Assembly: GCF_003862495.1 (NCBI RefSeq)
Contig: NZ_RRCH01000008.1
Span: forward strand, 1-64,000
Direction: 5' to 3'
Length of the DNA: 64,000 bases
Source: Halocatena pleomorpha
Lineage (GTDB): Archaea; Halobacteriota; Halobacteria; Halobacteriales; Haloarculaceae
Both the position numbers and the translations under genes were made by a program. The notes beneath the pieces were generated by a model. The model worked only from the letters and a program-made list of their open reading frames with translations. It did no database searches and had not been told where the DNA came from. Below, in pieces: positions 1 through 9,322 of the stretch. How positions within the stretch are numbered: position 1 is the stretch's first letter; each line of letters starts with the position of its first letter.

Positions 1-24
1 CTACCCGAGCGGAAAAAAGGTGGG

Positions 25-171
25 TCATCGACGACCCTCCAGCAATGGACACCCCACCCGATGCGCGTGCCGCGACCGAATCGGACGGCCACAGTTTTGA
101 CAGCGCGTACGCTGTTCGTATTTCTGATACGATTCGACACCGTTACATGTCTCTGCTTCGTTCCCAGTCAT
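25..171 (-). CDS. Possible small zinc-binding protein (48 aa)
   Basis: The reading frame ends in a cluster of C-x2-C, two His and a further Cys, with the motif RCQNCGRP near residue 23. This resembles the very small zinc-finger proteins common in haloarchaea. The frame extends further upstream, but the ATG at 171 gives a compact product and the longer N-terminus looks non-coding. No convincing promoter was seen. It could be a fragment or a chance frame. Confidence 0.3.
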   Translation of the reverse strand: MTGNEAETCNGVESYQKYEQRTRCQNCGRPIRSRHAHRVGCPLLEGRR

Positions 172-574
172 GGGTTTCTCTGTCGTGAGAACCCTGCGTC
201 GGGTGGCCCAATCACCCGGCGCGTTCAACATGAACGCACACGCCCCATGGCGCACGCAAGCGTTCTCATCTATCGTTCCTTGCCCCATCACACATAAAGG
301 TACTGATGTAATGAATAATGTTGTGTCATACCAACAACTCGTTCGTCAGTAGATGCTCGTAGGATGACACTGAGTCACTGGCAGTAGCTGTTACCAATGC
401 GTCAGTAACTCATATCGTTCATCTGCGCGCCGGTCAAGTTTGTGCAACACCGGGGGGCACTTCTGTAAACACATCGTGCACGGTCGCGGAGCGTTACGGA
501 AGCGGAGGCGGTCGCGGAAGCGGAGCGGGCGAGGTCACTCACCGCGAGCGCCAGCGAGCGGCTTTTTCCCCATG
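172..574. other. Intergenic stretch without a convincing gene
   Basis: Short frames exist on both strands but none has a recognisable product. Bases 480-560 are rich in gcgga/gcgag-type words (repeated 'gcggaagcgg', 'gcgagcg'), a purine-skewed GC-rich pattern often seen in haloarchaeal non-coding DNA. It leads into the perfect hairpin at 575-619. Confidence 0.5.
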
Positions 575-619
575 TTTTTTGCGTGGGGGGTGCGCAAAGC
601 GCACCCCCCACGCAAAAAA
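575..619. terminator. Perfect 21-bp hairpin beyond gdh
   Basis: Bases 575-595 and 599-619 are perfectly complementary around an AAA loop. The stem carries a GC-rich core and T6/A6 ends, so it has a terminator shape read from either side. It lies 4 bases past the gdh stop codon, so it most likely ends gdh transcription. The stem is unusually long and perfect for an archaeal terminator, so it may instead be a mobile palindromic element. Confidence 0.6.
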
Positions 620-623
620 GTGG

Positions 624-1679
624 CTAGAACTCAACAGCCGTTTTGATGGTGTGGTCGTCGGCAGAGAAAGCGCGTTCAAAAGCGTCAACGCCGACCACAT
701 CGGTCACGAGATCGTCAAGGAACCACTCCGGAAGCGATTCGAGCGTTTCGACAGCGTGCTCGAAATGTGTTCGCCCGGAGTTGACAGTGCCAACGAGCGC
801 CTTATTGTGTAACACGAGTTCCTCGTGGAGCGTTCCGCCGTCAATCTCGAACTCGTGAGAGCTTGGAACACCGACGAGCGCGCCCACACCGTTGGGTGCG
901 AGTGCCTCAACAGTCTCGAAGGCGTGGGGCGCGTGGCCCGTCGCCTCAAACACCAGATCCATCGGCTCATACCCATCTGCAACGCGATCGACGGGCGTTT
1001 CTCGGGAATCGACGTACGTCGCGCCGAGCGACTCGATGATGTCGATCGTCGGATCGGGTCTGTCACGCCGGCCGAGACAGTACGTACGATCAAACCCGCT
1101 CTGATCTAACATAGCAAGCGTCAGCAGTCCGAGCGAGCCGTTGCCCAACACGAGCGCGCTTTCGGGCGTCCACTCGAACGCAGCCCGTGCGGCGAGCGCG
1201 TGTTCGAGCGCCTTCTCCGTGATGCTCACCGGTTCAATCAAAAATCCATACTGCGCCACCGTCTCGGGAACCGAAACGAGATACTCGGGACGACTCGTGA
1301 AATACTCACACATGTATCCGTGTGCGCCAACGATGCCCCGCTCGTGGTACTGCCCCGTCGGTGCCATGTCCGGCTCGTCGCGCTGGAAATACTCGTTTTC
1401 GGCTCCCGGTGGGCGTCGAACCATCGGGACGACCGTCTCACCCGCCGTAAGCTCAGTTCCGTTCGGATCCTCAACCACACCGACCGCTTCGTGTCCCAAC
1501 ACGAGATAGTCGTCGTCGTCGGGTGAAACACCGTGCTCACCGGCAATGACCTCGTGATCCGTCCCGTCAATCCCAGCGCGCAACACGCGGATGAGCGCCT
1601 CCTCCGACGCCGGTGTCGGCCGTGGAACGTCGATCAGTTCGGGCGCATCCCCATTATCGTACACCGCAATGGCATCCAT
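624..1679 (-). CDS. gdh: Glucose 1-dehydrogenase (NAD(P)+)
   Basis: Medium-chain zinc dehydrogenase of 351 aa, the usual length for haloarchaeal glucose dehydrogenase. It oxidises glucose to gluconolactone, the first step of the semi-phosphorylative Entner-Doudoroff pathway. Zinc-site residues fit the haloarchaeal pattern: D38 in place of the usual Cys, H63-E64 in a GHE motif, and E149 in an IEPVS motif. The Rossmann motif GNGSLG is at about 179-184, followed by R204-R205, which suits NADP binding. It is divergent from the KDG aldolase and gluconate dehydratase genes, which supply the next steps. The start ATG at 1679 follows an A/T-rich promoter region. Confidence 0.93.
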   Translation of the reverse strand: MDAIAVYDNGDAPELIDVPRPTPASEEALIRVLRAGIDGTDHEVIAGEHGVSPDDDDYLVLGHEAVGVVEDPNGTELTAGETVVPMVRRPPGAENEYFQRDEPDMAPTGQYHERGIVGAHGYMCEYFTSRPEYLVSVPETVAQYGFLIEPVSITEKALEHALAARAAFEWTPESALVLGNGSLGLLTLAMLDQSGFDRTYCLGRRDRPDPTIDIIESLGATYVDSRETPVDRVADGYEPMDLVFEATGHAPHAFETVEALAPNGVGALVGVPSSHEFEIDGGTLHEELVLHNKALVGTVNSGRTHFEHAVETLESLPEWFLDDLVTDVVGVDAFERAFSADDHTIKTAVEF

Positions 1680-1775
1680 CTGTCCGTCCTCCTTGAAAAT
1701 ACTTATTCTATTTCGAGTTAAAGCTTTGTGTGAAGACGGGAGGGCTTACATGCCTTCCCGAAGAGGGAACACACG
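1680..1775. promoter_or_regulatory. Divergent promoter region gdh / kdgA
   Basis: The 96-base space between two divergent starts contains A/T-rich segments (aatacttattctattt at about 1698-1713) in an otherwise GC-rich context. This suits back-to-back archaeal TATA elements. A shared sugar-responsive regulator site is plausible here, but no clear palindrome was identified. Confidence 0.45.
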
Positions 1776-2696
1776 ATGTCAGCACACGCACCAGCGCCCG
1801 GAGCGGACGATCCACTCGCGCTTCAGGGCGTCATCCCACCGACGATAACGGCGTTTACCGAGGACGAATCAGTCGATCCGAAGACGACGGCCGCCCACGC
1901 TCGGTTCGTCGTCGATCGTGGCGTACACGGCGTCTTTCCGCTCGGAACCAACGGGGAGTTCACCCTGTTGACGCCCGACGAACGCACGCGGGTGATCGAA
2001 GCAGTCGTCACCGAGATCGACGGCGAGGTTCCGGTGATCGCGGGAGTCGGTGCGCCAAGCACGCACGAGACCATCGATCACGCAAAGCAGGCCGCAAACG
2101 TAGGAGTAGACGGGCTGGTCGTCGTCACGCCCTACTACTACCCGATCGATGACGAAGGGGCCGTCGAACATTACCGACGGGTGGCACAGTCGACATCGCT
2201 ACCGGTGTACGTCTACCACATTCCGAGCAAAACTGGAAACGCCCTGTCACGGGAGACGCTCATCGAAATTGCCGAACTCGATGGGATCGCAGGCATAAAG
2301 GACTCCAGCAAAGACGTGCCGTTGCTCGGTCAAGTCGTCGCTGACGCACCGAACGCGAGCTTCTTCGCGGGGTCGGATTCCCTGCTCGTTCCGGGGCTGA
2401 ATCTTGGCTGTTGCGGGCTCGTCAGCGCCGTGGCGAACGCCTTCCCGGAACTCGTCGTTGAGTTGTACGACGCCTACGACGACGGCGACGAAGAGCGGGC
2501 GCAGGCGCTCCAAGAAACAGTGTTCGAAGTTCGGCGCGCATTCAAACAAGGGCCGTATCTCGCCGGTGTCAAAAGCGCGCTCTCGCTTCGCGGTTTCGAC
2601 AGCGGCCCGCTTCGCAGTCCGCTCCGCCGAATGAGCGACGCTGAGGAGACAACGCTGGCCGAAGAACTGGAGCGACTGGAACTCCTGAGCCGTTAA
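1776..2696 (+). CDS. kdgA: 2-keto-3-deoxygluconate aldolase (DHDPS/NAL family)
   Basis: Class I aldolase of the DapA/NanA superfamily (306 aa). Diagnostic features are GTNGEF at about 57-62, the active-site Tyr in YVYHIP (Y147) and the Schiff-base lysine K175 in GIKDSSKD. The family includes dihydrodipicolinate synthase. Placement directly between glucose dehydrogenase and gluconate dehydratase argues for cleavage of KDG (or its phosphate) to pyruvate and glyceraldehyde (phosphate). The next gene starts 37 bases downstream on the same strand, so the two are probably co-transcribed. Confidence 0.9.
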   Translation: MSAHAPAPGADDPLALQGVIPPTITAFTEDESVDPKTTAAHARFVVDRGVHGVFPLGTNGEFTLLTPDERTRVIEAVVTEIDGEVPVIAGVGAPSTHETIDHAKQAANVGVDGLVVVTPYYYPIDDEGAVEHYRRVAQSTSLPVYVYHIPSKTGNALSRETLIEIAELDGIAGIKDSSKDVPLLGQVVADAPNASFFAGSDSLLVPGLNLGCCGLVSAVANAFPELVVELYDAYDDGDEERAQALQETVFEVRRAFKQGPYLAGVKSALSLRGFDSGPLRSPLRRMSDAEETTLAEELERLELLSR

Positions 2697-2733
2697 TCAC
2701 AATAATTTACTACGGTACGAGTGAACGGGGGGT

Positions 2734-3972
2734 ATGGGAGGAAAGTACAACGCGCTCCGGGATCCGAACGCGGAGTATACGATGCGGGATCTGTCGGCGG
2801 AAACGATGGGTGTGACACGTTCGCGTGGTGGATCGCGCGACATCGAGATCACCGACGTGCAAACAGCGATGGTCGACGGCAATTTCCCGTGGACGCTCGT
2901 GCGCGTCTACACCGACGCGGGGATCGTCGGAACGGGTGAAGCGTACTGGGGAGCGGGTGTACCGGAACTGATCGAGCGGATGAAGCCGTTTCTCATCGGT
3001 GAAAATCCCTTAGACATCGACCGACTGTACGAGCATCTGGTTCAGAAGATGTCCGGCGAGGGATCGATCGCAGGCGTGACGGTGACAGCGATCTCCGGCA
3101 TCGAGATCGCGCTGCACGATCTCGCCGGGAAAGCGGTAGACCTGCCCGCCTACCAGCTACTGGGCGGGAAATACCGGGACGCGGTTCGGGTGTACTGTGA
3201 CTGTCACGCTGGCGATGAGTCTGAACCGGAGTCCTGCGCTGAGGAGGCAGAACGTGTCGTTGAAGAATTGGGATACGACGCGCTGAAGTTCGATCTCGAC
3301 GTTCCGAGCGGCCACGAGAAGGACCGCGCTAACCGGCATCTCAGTGATCCGGAAATCGAACACAAAGCCGAGATCGTTCGAACAGTCACCGAACGCGTTG
3401 GTGACCGGGCAGACGTGGCCTTCGACTGTCACTGGTCGTTTTCGGGAGGAAGCGCCAAGCGGCTTGCGCGCGCCATCGAAGACTGTGACGTGTGGTGGCT
3501 CGAAGATCCGGTCCCCCCCGAGAACCACGACGTTCAACGCACTGTAACACAGGACACGACAGTCCCGATCACAGCCGGAGAAAACGTCTACCGAAAGCAC
3601 GGACAGCGCCGACTCATCGAGGAGCAGGCGGTCGATATCCTCGCGCCGGATCTTCCCAAGGTGGGTGGTATGCGAGAAACCCGGAAGATCGCGGACCTAG
3701 CCGACACGTACTACGTTCCGATCGCCCTGCACAACGTCGCCTCACCAGTTGCGACGATGGCCGCTGCACACGTCGGCACGGCCATCCCGAACGCGCTCGC
3801 CGTCGAATACCACTCCTATGAACTCCCGTGGTGGTCGGAGATGGTCGAGGAGACCGTGATCGAGAACGGCGAGATCGAACTCAATGAACAGCCCGGTCTC
3901 GGCGTGACGCTGGATCTCGACGTGGTTGCTGACCATCTCGTCGAGGGTGAAACGATGTTTGACGAAGTGTAA
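2734..3972 (+). CDS. gad: Gluconate / galactonate dehydratase (enolase superfamily)
   Basis: A 412-aa mandelate racemase/muconate lactonizing-type enolase. It converts gluconate to 2-keto-3-deoxygluconate, between the flanking glucose dehydrogenase and KDG aldolase. Visible superfamily elements are the catalytic Lys region ALKFDLD, metal-ligand strands FDCHWSF, WWLEDPVPPENH and ITAGENVY, and the general-base His in IALHNVASP. It follows kdgA closely and is likely in the same operon. Substrate breadth (gluconate versus galactonate or xylonate) cannot be read from sequence. Confidence 0.9.
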   Translation: MGGKYNALRDPNAEYTMRDLSAETMGVTRSRGGSRDIEITDVQTAMVDGNFPWTLVRVYTDAGIVGTGEAYWGAGVPELIERMKPFLIGENPLDIDRLYEHLVQKMSGEGSIAGVTVTAISGIEIALHDLAGKAVDLPAYQLLGGKYRDAVRVYCDCHAGDESEPESCAEEAERVVEELGYDALKFDLDVPSGHEKDRANRHLSDPEIEHKAEIVRTVTERVGDRADVAFDCHWSFSGGSAKRLARAIEDCDVWWLEDPVPPENHDVQRTVTQDTTVPITAGENVYRKHGQRRLIEEQAVDILAPDLPKVGGMRETRKIADLADTYYVPIALHNVASPVATMAAAHVGTAIPNALAVEYHSYELPWWSEMVEETVIENGEIELNEQPGLGVTLDLDVVADHLVEGETMFDEV

Positions 3973-4086
3973 CGCCGAACAGATAGCCAGCACGACTGAC
4001 ACCTATCGCGTCTCACAGTTCCTCGGTCGGTGACGGGAGCCGTATCAGGCCGGAAAGAATTTGTATTATTCGAAATAAGTGGGCGT

Positions 4087-5331
4087 ATGGATTGTCGACC
4101 GCTGTTCATCGAACGGCGATCTCGGTTGGCGTGGTGGGCGTTCACACTCCTGTTGGGAGGGATTCTCGCGTATATTATCATCACATATCTCGGTGCGTTC
4201 GTGCTCGGGGTGTTCATCTACTACGCAACCCGACCGATCTACGAACAGTTCGCTGATCGGATGCCATATCCGAACGTCGGGGTAACGATCGCGCTGTTGA
4301 CGATCTCACTGCCGGTACTCGTGTTGATCGGCTACACCCTCGCGGTTGCGCTCAGCCAGTTCATCGGCGTTGCCCCGGACATCGGCCCGTACCGTGATTT
4401 GGTATCTCCGTATCTCAATCTTCCACCAGTGCAGTCGCCCCAAGACGTGATTTCTCTTGTCACGAGCGATCCCCAGCAACTGAGAGAGATCGTTTCAGTC
4501 GGGACTATCGAACAACTGCTCGGATCGATAGGGGCGTACCTCGGAATGATCGCTTCGGGACTGTTCAAAGCGTTCATCGCGCTTGCCGTCGCGTTCTATC
4601 TCCTTCGGGATGACCACAAGCTCGCCGGATGGGTACAGTCCGCACTGAGTCGAGACAACGATACACTCGTCGCATACGGGCAGGCTGTCGATCAGGATCT
4701 GAAGATCGTCTTTTTCGGTAACATTCTGAACGCGTTCGTGGTCGCCGTGACGGCGTTGTTCGCGTACAACGCACTCAATCTCATCGCTCCCCCCGGCGGA
4801 GCGATCCCCTCTCCGACGCTGCTCGGCCTGTTAACCGGTGCGGCGAGTCTGATTCCCGTTATCGGCATGAAAATCGTCTACGTCCCCGTCGCGGTGTATC
4901 TCGGTGTCGTCGCCGGCACGACCGAACTCCGACTCGTGTGGTTTCCGGCCGTATTCTTGCTTGTCTCAGTGCTCTTGCTCGATGGACTCACAGAGCTGAT
5001 ACTCCGGCCGTACATCTCCGGGCGAAACCTCCACGTCGGACTCGTGCTGTTCGCCTACATCCTCGGTCCCCTCATGTTCGGCTGGTATGGGTTGTTCTTC
5101 GGCCCGCTCATCCTCGTGTTGATCGTTCACCTCGCTCGGATCGTGTTGCCAGAGCTCATCCACGGTGAACCACTCACTCCCTCTGCCGTCGGGAGAGATC
5201 CCATTCCGAACCCCGATCCAGCGGGCAGTGGTCCGGACGCAACACCGAGCGAAGAATCAGGATCGGAGGAGCCAGTCACCGATTCCGATCAGTCCAGTGA
5301 ACCGGATAACAGCGACCACGAAAAAAGATAG
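4087..5331 (+). CDS. AI-2E family membrane transporter
   Basis: Integral membrane protein with the AI-2E/TqsA/PerM layout: paired N-terminal helices, a soluble middle region, then a block of hydrophobic helices with NILNAFVVAVTALFAY, GLIPV-like turns and FGPLILVL. The Asp/Glu/Pro/Ser-rich tail (SEESGSEEPVTDSDQSS) is cytoplasmic-type and acidic. An upstream GTG at 4030 is open, but a TATA-like tattatt at about 4062-4068 lies roughly 25 bases before ATG 4087, favouring a leaderless transcript from 4087. The substrate is unknown; family members export diverse solutes. Confidence 0.82.
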   Translation: MDCRPLFIERRSRLAWWAFTLLLGGILAYIIITYLGAFVLGVFIYYATRPIYEQFADRMPYPNVGVTIALLTISLPVLVLIGYTLAVALSQFIGVAPDIGPYRDLVSPYLNLPPVQSPQDVISLVTSDPQQLREIVSVGTIEQLLGSIGAYLGMIASGLFKAFIALAVAFYLLRDDHKLAGWVQSALSRDNDTLVAYGQAVDQDLKIVFFGNILNAFVVAVTALFAYNALNLIAPPGGAIPSPTLLGLLTGAASLIPVIGMKIVYVPVAVYLGVVAGTTELRLVWFPAVFLLVSVLLLDGLTELILRPYISGRNLHVGLVLFAYILGPLMFGWYGLFFGPLILVLIVHLARIVLPELIHGEPLTPSAVGRDPIPNPDPAGSGPDATPSEESGSEEPVTDSDQSSEPDNSDHEKR

Positions 5332-5345
5332 CGATCAGTCGCGGA

Positions 5346-7121
5346 TCAGCGAACGAGACACGGCTCGGTCCGTCGCAGGATGAGGGTGTACTGGTCGGGA
5401 CCGACTTCCTGTTCGTCACCGTACTGTGTGATCTGGGGCACGATTCCATTCCGAATGGCGTCCTTCACAGAGCCCGGATTCGATGGACGGGCCACGTAGT
5501 TGTCCGGTCGCTGGCCGAACTCGGCAACGATCTCGTATTGAGAGTCGGGAGAAAGCAGCGTTTGGAGGTACATCCTTCGGCTCGGGCTATTTCGGGCGTA
5601 CGTATCCGGATTGAGATAAAAGAGATCCCGGTAGCCAAGCTGGATGTACTCTGGACAGCGAATGTTTCGATCACGGATATCGTGTCCAGCAGCGACGGGG
5701 GAATAGATCTCCATCTCGTGTGGGACTGCTGTGTCTTGTAGATCGCGGCGGTACGTTTCCATCGTCGCGTTCTCGGGTGCGTTTTGCTCCAGCCACGCTG
5801 TCGCCTCATCACGGGGTTGTGTGGCGTAGCCGAGATCACCGACGACGGCGTAAGCACCGCCGGTCACCAGGAGAACGGCGATCACGGGACGGGCGATCCG
5901 TGGGGACCGGTCTGTCAAGCGCGAGAGGGTCACTCCGAGCAGGACCGCTAAGAACGAAAACGTCGGGAGAAGATGGTGAACACGCAGGTCATGCCACGTG
6001 GAAAACAGTAAGAGGTACGAACCGAGTCCGACCAACAGCAAGAGAGTTCCGCTGGATTCCATCGATCGCTTGCGCAGTCGGGGAAGACTCGCCACCACGC
6101 TGGAGGCGCTGGCGACAAACAACACGAGACCGAGTCCGTTGAGATAGTTCCGAAGATACCACCACAAGATCGATGCACCCGGTCCGTGGTAGCGCTGGGG
6201 ACCGACCGTTGCTCCATGCAACACCCGACCGGCGAGCGGACCCACGCCTGAGACGAGCACAATCGGGAAGCCAACGAGGACCGTCACCGCTCCCAGTGCT
6301 GCGCCGCCCACGAGCAATTTCGGCCGCGTGAGCACGTCAATCGCGTCATCCACGTGGCGCGCACGCAGAAGATACGCAGCGCCGATGAGGAGAACGATCG
6401 GGCCTGCCGTGAGCTTGAACGCGAGCGCTACGCCACCAGACACACAGCCGGACAGAAACGCCACAGTGTCCCCTGTTTCTACGTACCGGAGCACGAGATA
6501 GAGAGCGAGCAAAATGAAAAACAGCGCTGGCATGTCCTCACCGCCCTCGTGAGCGACGACGAGAAAGCCGTAGGTGAGCGTCAGCACTGTCGCTGACAGC
6601 CGACCGGCCAGTCGATCACGGAGGAGCGCCCCGATCCGATAGGTGAGATACACCGATCCGACTGCTAAAGCGACTGATGTCAACCGAACGATCGCCAACA
6701 CCAGTGTCCAGAACCATTCAGGCGTTTCGTGCCAAACGTTCCAGAAACCAAACGTCGGATCGGGATGATCGAACGCAACAACGATGTCGAGACCGCCGAC
6801 GAGTACCGTCACTACTATGACCGGCAGAAGAGCGATAGCGTACAGATAGAACGTCGCCGCGAACGGGACCCGGCCCCAACTGATCCCATCTCGCAGCGAC
6901 TCAATCCCAGGATCATTGAGAAACGTGCCGTACGCCACCAACACGTCAAAGACCCGATCACGTTCGTCTCGTGTAGCGAAGTTTGGAATGCGGTGCCAAA
7001 ACCAGAAGCCGGCTAAAACCGCTGCCACCCCTAAAATGTACAGGAGATGTGGATCCGACCGTATATCATCAACTACCTGTTGCTTCGCCCGAGCTGATAA
7101 CTCATAGAGAGACTGTAGCAT
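5346..7121 (-). CDS. Membrane glycosyltransferase, GT39/PMT-like
   Basis: About 591 aa with roughly ten hydrophobic segments and a short luminal C-terminal domain. The first external loop after the N-terminal helix carries the acidic ATRDERDR motif, like the catalytic acidic loop of ArnT/PMT enzymes using polyprenyl-phosphate sugars. It probably glycosylates a surface protein or lipid outside the membrane. The frame stays open to 7724 but would then overlap ilvA. The ATG at 7121, just ahead of LQSLYELSARAKQQ, fits the family N-terminus better. Confidence 0.78.
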   Translation of the reverse strand: MLQSLYELSARAKQQVVDDIRSDPHLLYILGVAAVLAGFWFWHRIPNFATRDERDRVFDVLVAYGTFLNDPGIESLRDGISWGRVPFAATFYLYAIALLPVIVVTVLVGGLDIVVAFDHPDPTFGFWNVWHETPEWFWTLVLAIVRLTSVALAVGSVYLTYRIGALLRDRLAGRLSATVLTLTYGFLVVAHEGGEDMPALFFILLALYLVLRYVETGDTVAFLSGCVSGGVALAFKLTAGPIVLLIGAAYLLRARHVDDAIDVLTRPKLLVGGAALGAVTVLVGFPIVLVSGVGPLAGRVLHGATVGPQRYHGPGASILWWYLRNYLNGLGLVLFVASASSVVASLPRLRKRSMESSGTLLLLVGLGSYLLLFSTWHDLRVHHLLPTFSFLAVLLGVTLSRLTDRSPRIARPVIAVLLVTGGAYAVVGDLGYATQPRDEATAWLEQNAPENATMETYRRDLQDTAVPHEMEIYSPVAAGHDIRDRNIRCPEYIQLGYRDLFYLNPDTYARNSPSRRMYLQTLLSPDSQYEIVAEFGQRPDNYVARPSNPGSVKDAIRNGIVPQITQYGDEQEVGPDQYTLILRRTEPCLVR

Positions 7122-7286
7122 ACGTCTGTATCGACCACAGGTTGAAACGTGACGAGGAGACATATCAATCATCGGTATCTGTCTCCGCTGCCGCGTTCTT
7201 TCTGTTAGCTGATATAGCTCGCCGTGTCCCATTTCGTTTCGAGCAATATTTGTTAGTGGGCGGCGGTGTGTTTCGTGTGCTATCCC

Positions 7287-8501
7287 ATGCCGACAGTGAC
7301 GCTCTCTGACGTTCGTGCAGCCCGCAAACGGTGTGGCGACGAGTCGGTCGTTCGTGAGACGCCGCTCGATCAGAGTCGCTCGTTGAGCGATCTGTCTGGG
7401 GCGGATGTCCATTTGAAGATGGAGCATCTCCAACGAACAGGGTCGTTCAAAACGCGCGGCGCGTACAACAAGCTCGTTCAGATCGCAGACAGTTGCGAGA
7501 AGGTGGTCGCGGCGAGCGCCGGCAACCACGCCCAAGGCGTCGCGCTGGCAGCGACAACGGTCGGACTGGACGCCACTATTGTGATGCCCGAAAACGCGCC
7601 CCAAACGAAGATCAATGCCACGCGAGGGTACGGGGCCGAAGTGGCACTTGAAGGCCGGGACTTCCAGGCAGCACTGGAACACGCCCAAACCCTGACCGAA
7701 GAAACCGACGCAGTGTTCATCCACGCCTACGACGATCCGGCCATCGTCGCCGGTCAGGGAACACTCGGATTAGAGATCCACGAGGCGCTTGCGGCGGTCG
7801 ATACGGTGATCGTGCCGATCGGTGGTGGTGGGCTGATCGGCGGCGTCGCAACGGCGTTGAAGGCACTCGATCCGGATATCCGCGTCGTCGGTGTCCAAGC
7901 CAAAGAGGCGGCTACCGTTCCCGAAAGCCTCGACAAGGGGCTTCCAGTCGATATCGACCATCCCCGAACGATTGCCGACGGGATCGCGACCGGCGGGATA
8001 TCAGAACTGACGCTGTCGCTCATCGAGGACCACGTCGATGAGATCGTGCTCGTCAACGACGAACAGATCGCAAACGCCACGCTTATTCTCCTCGAACGGA
8101 CCAAGCAGCTCGTTGAAGGAGCCGCAGCGGCTTCGGTCGCGGCACTGCTCTCGGACGATCTCGACGCGGCCGGCGAGACCGTCGTTCCGGTGTTGGGCGG
8201 GGGCAACATCGACATCTCCCTGCTCCAGACGGTACTCACCCACGCGCTGACCGATCGGTCACAGCTCCTCCGGTTTCGCGTGCGGATCGACGATCAGCCG
8301 GGGACGATGGGGGAACTGTCCTCGGTCATCGGGAACCTCGGTGCGAACATCAGATCCGTCCGCCACGACCGGGCTGTCGAGGATCTCCACGTCGGAGAGG
8401 CGTATCTCGTGTTCCAGATCACCACCAACGGGACTGGCCACGCGCAAAACATCATCGAAGCTATCGAAGACCGGGGCTACCCGGTCGAACGAATGGCATA
8501 A
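7287..8501 (+). CDS. ilvA: Threonine ammonia-lyase with ACT domain
   Basis: PLP-dependent fold type II enzyme (about 404 aa). The PLP lysine sits in GSFKTRGAYNK and the phosphate-binding glycine loop is IGGGGLIGG. A C-terminal ACT domain starts near RFRVRIDDQPGTMGELSSVIG. It deaminates threonine to 2-oxobutyrate for isoleucine synthesis or threonine catabolism; the ACT domain suggests allosteric amino acid control. A GTG at 7266 is also in frame. I prefer ATG 7287 because homologues begin near PTVTLSDV. It stands alone, with no ilv neighbours. Confidence 0.9.
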   Translation: MPTVTLSDVRAARKRCGDESVVRETPLDQSRSLSDLSGADVHLKMEHLQRTGSFKTRGAYNKLVQIADSCEKVVAASAGNHAQGVALAATTVGLDATIVMPENAPQTKINATRGYGAEVALEGRDFQAALEHAQTLTEETDAVFIHAYDDPAIVAGQGTLGLEIHEALAAVDTVIVPIGGGGLIGGVATALKALDPDIRVVGVQAKEAATVPESLDKGLPVDIDHPRTIADGIATGGISELTLSLIEDHVDEIVLVNDEQIANATLILLERTKQLVEGAAAASVAALLSDDLDAAGETVVPVLGGGNIDISLLQTVLTHALTDRSQLLRFRVRIDDQPGTMGELSSVIGNLGANIRSVRHDRAVEDLHVGEAYLVFQITTNGTGHAQNIIEAIEDRGYPVERMA

Positions 8502-8745
8502 GCAGCGATCGCTCGTCACGGTTTCGAGAGATCGGCCATGACGGTTATCACTGTATCTCCCCCACGTACAACTGCCCTGTACGCCCCGGACGATCCCCGT
8601 GGCCCCGAACGACTGGCCTGTCTGCATGGTCGATGCACACCGGATCACCACACCTCGGCCGCGCCTGATCTGATCTCCGAATCTGTACAGGGCGTCTATT
8701 TATCGAACCACCACAACACCGGGAGACGGAGCGAAAACGGAGCGG

Positions 8746-9276
8746 TTAGTGTTGTTGGACGTTCGTCTCGAACTGCTGTCTGACTTTCTCTACTTTTGGC
8801 TGTGCGTGCGCCTGGCAGTAGGCGTCAGAGGGATTCTTTTCGAAATAGTCCTGATGATACTCCTCTGCCGGCCAGAACTGTTCGAGCGGTTCCAGTTCGG
8901 TCACGACGTCGTCGTCGTGTTCGGCGTCGAGCGCATCGATGTACGCCTCGGCCGTCGTCCGCTGCTCCGCGTCGTGATACAGCACGATCGATCGATACTG
9001 GGTGCCGATATCTGGTCCCTGTCGGTTGCGCTGAGTCGGGTCGTGCGTCCGAAAGAACGCCTCAAGCAGCTCGTCGTACGAGCGCACACTCGGGTCGTAT
9101 TCGACTTGCACGACCTCGGCGTGGCCGGTCTCGCCGGAACAGACCGCTTCGTAAGTAGGATCGTCTACGTGTCCACCAGCGTATCCCGACGTGACCGACT
9201 CGACGCCGTCGAGTACTTTCATCGCGGCTTCAGTACACCAGAAACAGCCGCCACCGAACGTTGCATGGTCGGTCAT
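8746..9276 (-). CDS. msrA: Peptide methionine (S)-S-oxide reductase
   Basis: MsrA of 176 aa with the catalytic GGCFWCTE motif at residues 7-14, plus GYAGG and the E-V-V-Q-V-E-Y-D strand typical of the family. It repairs methionine-S-sulfoxide in oxidised proteins with thioredoxin-type reductants. The frame opens further upstream, but ATG 9276 places the catalytic Cys at the usual distance from the N-terminus. The aldo/keto reductase gene lies 46 bases upstream on the same strand. Confidence 0.93.
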   Translation of the reverse strand: MTDHATFGGGCFWCTEAAMKVLDGVESVTSGYAGGHVDDPTYEAVCSGETGHAEVVQVEYDPSVRSYDELLEAFFRTHDPTQRNRQGPDIGTQYRSIVLYHDAEQRTTAEAYIDALDAEHDDDVVTELEPLEQFWPAEEYHQDYFEKNPSDAYCQAHAQPKVEKVRQQFETNVQQH

Positions 9277-9322
9277 ACCGTTCGTAGTGCACCGAGCGGT
9301 ATGTATGTGGCGCGCGGGTGCG

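Noticed and set aside
5346-7724. 792-codon version of the membrane glycosyltransferase
   Set aside because: The N-terminal 200 residues are antisense to threonine deaminase and lack membrane helices; ATG 7121 gives a normal family length.
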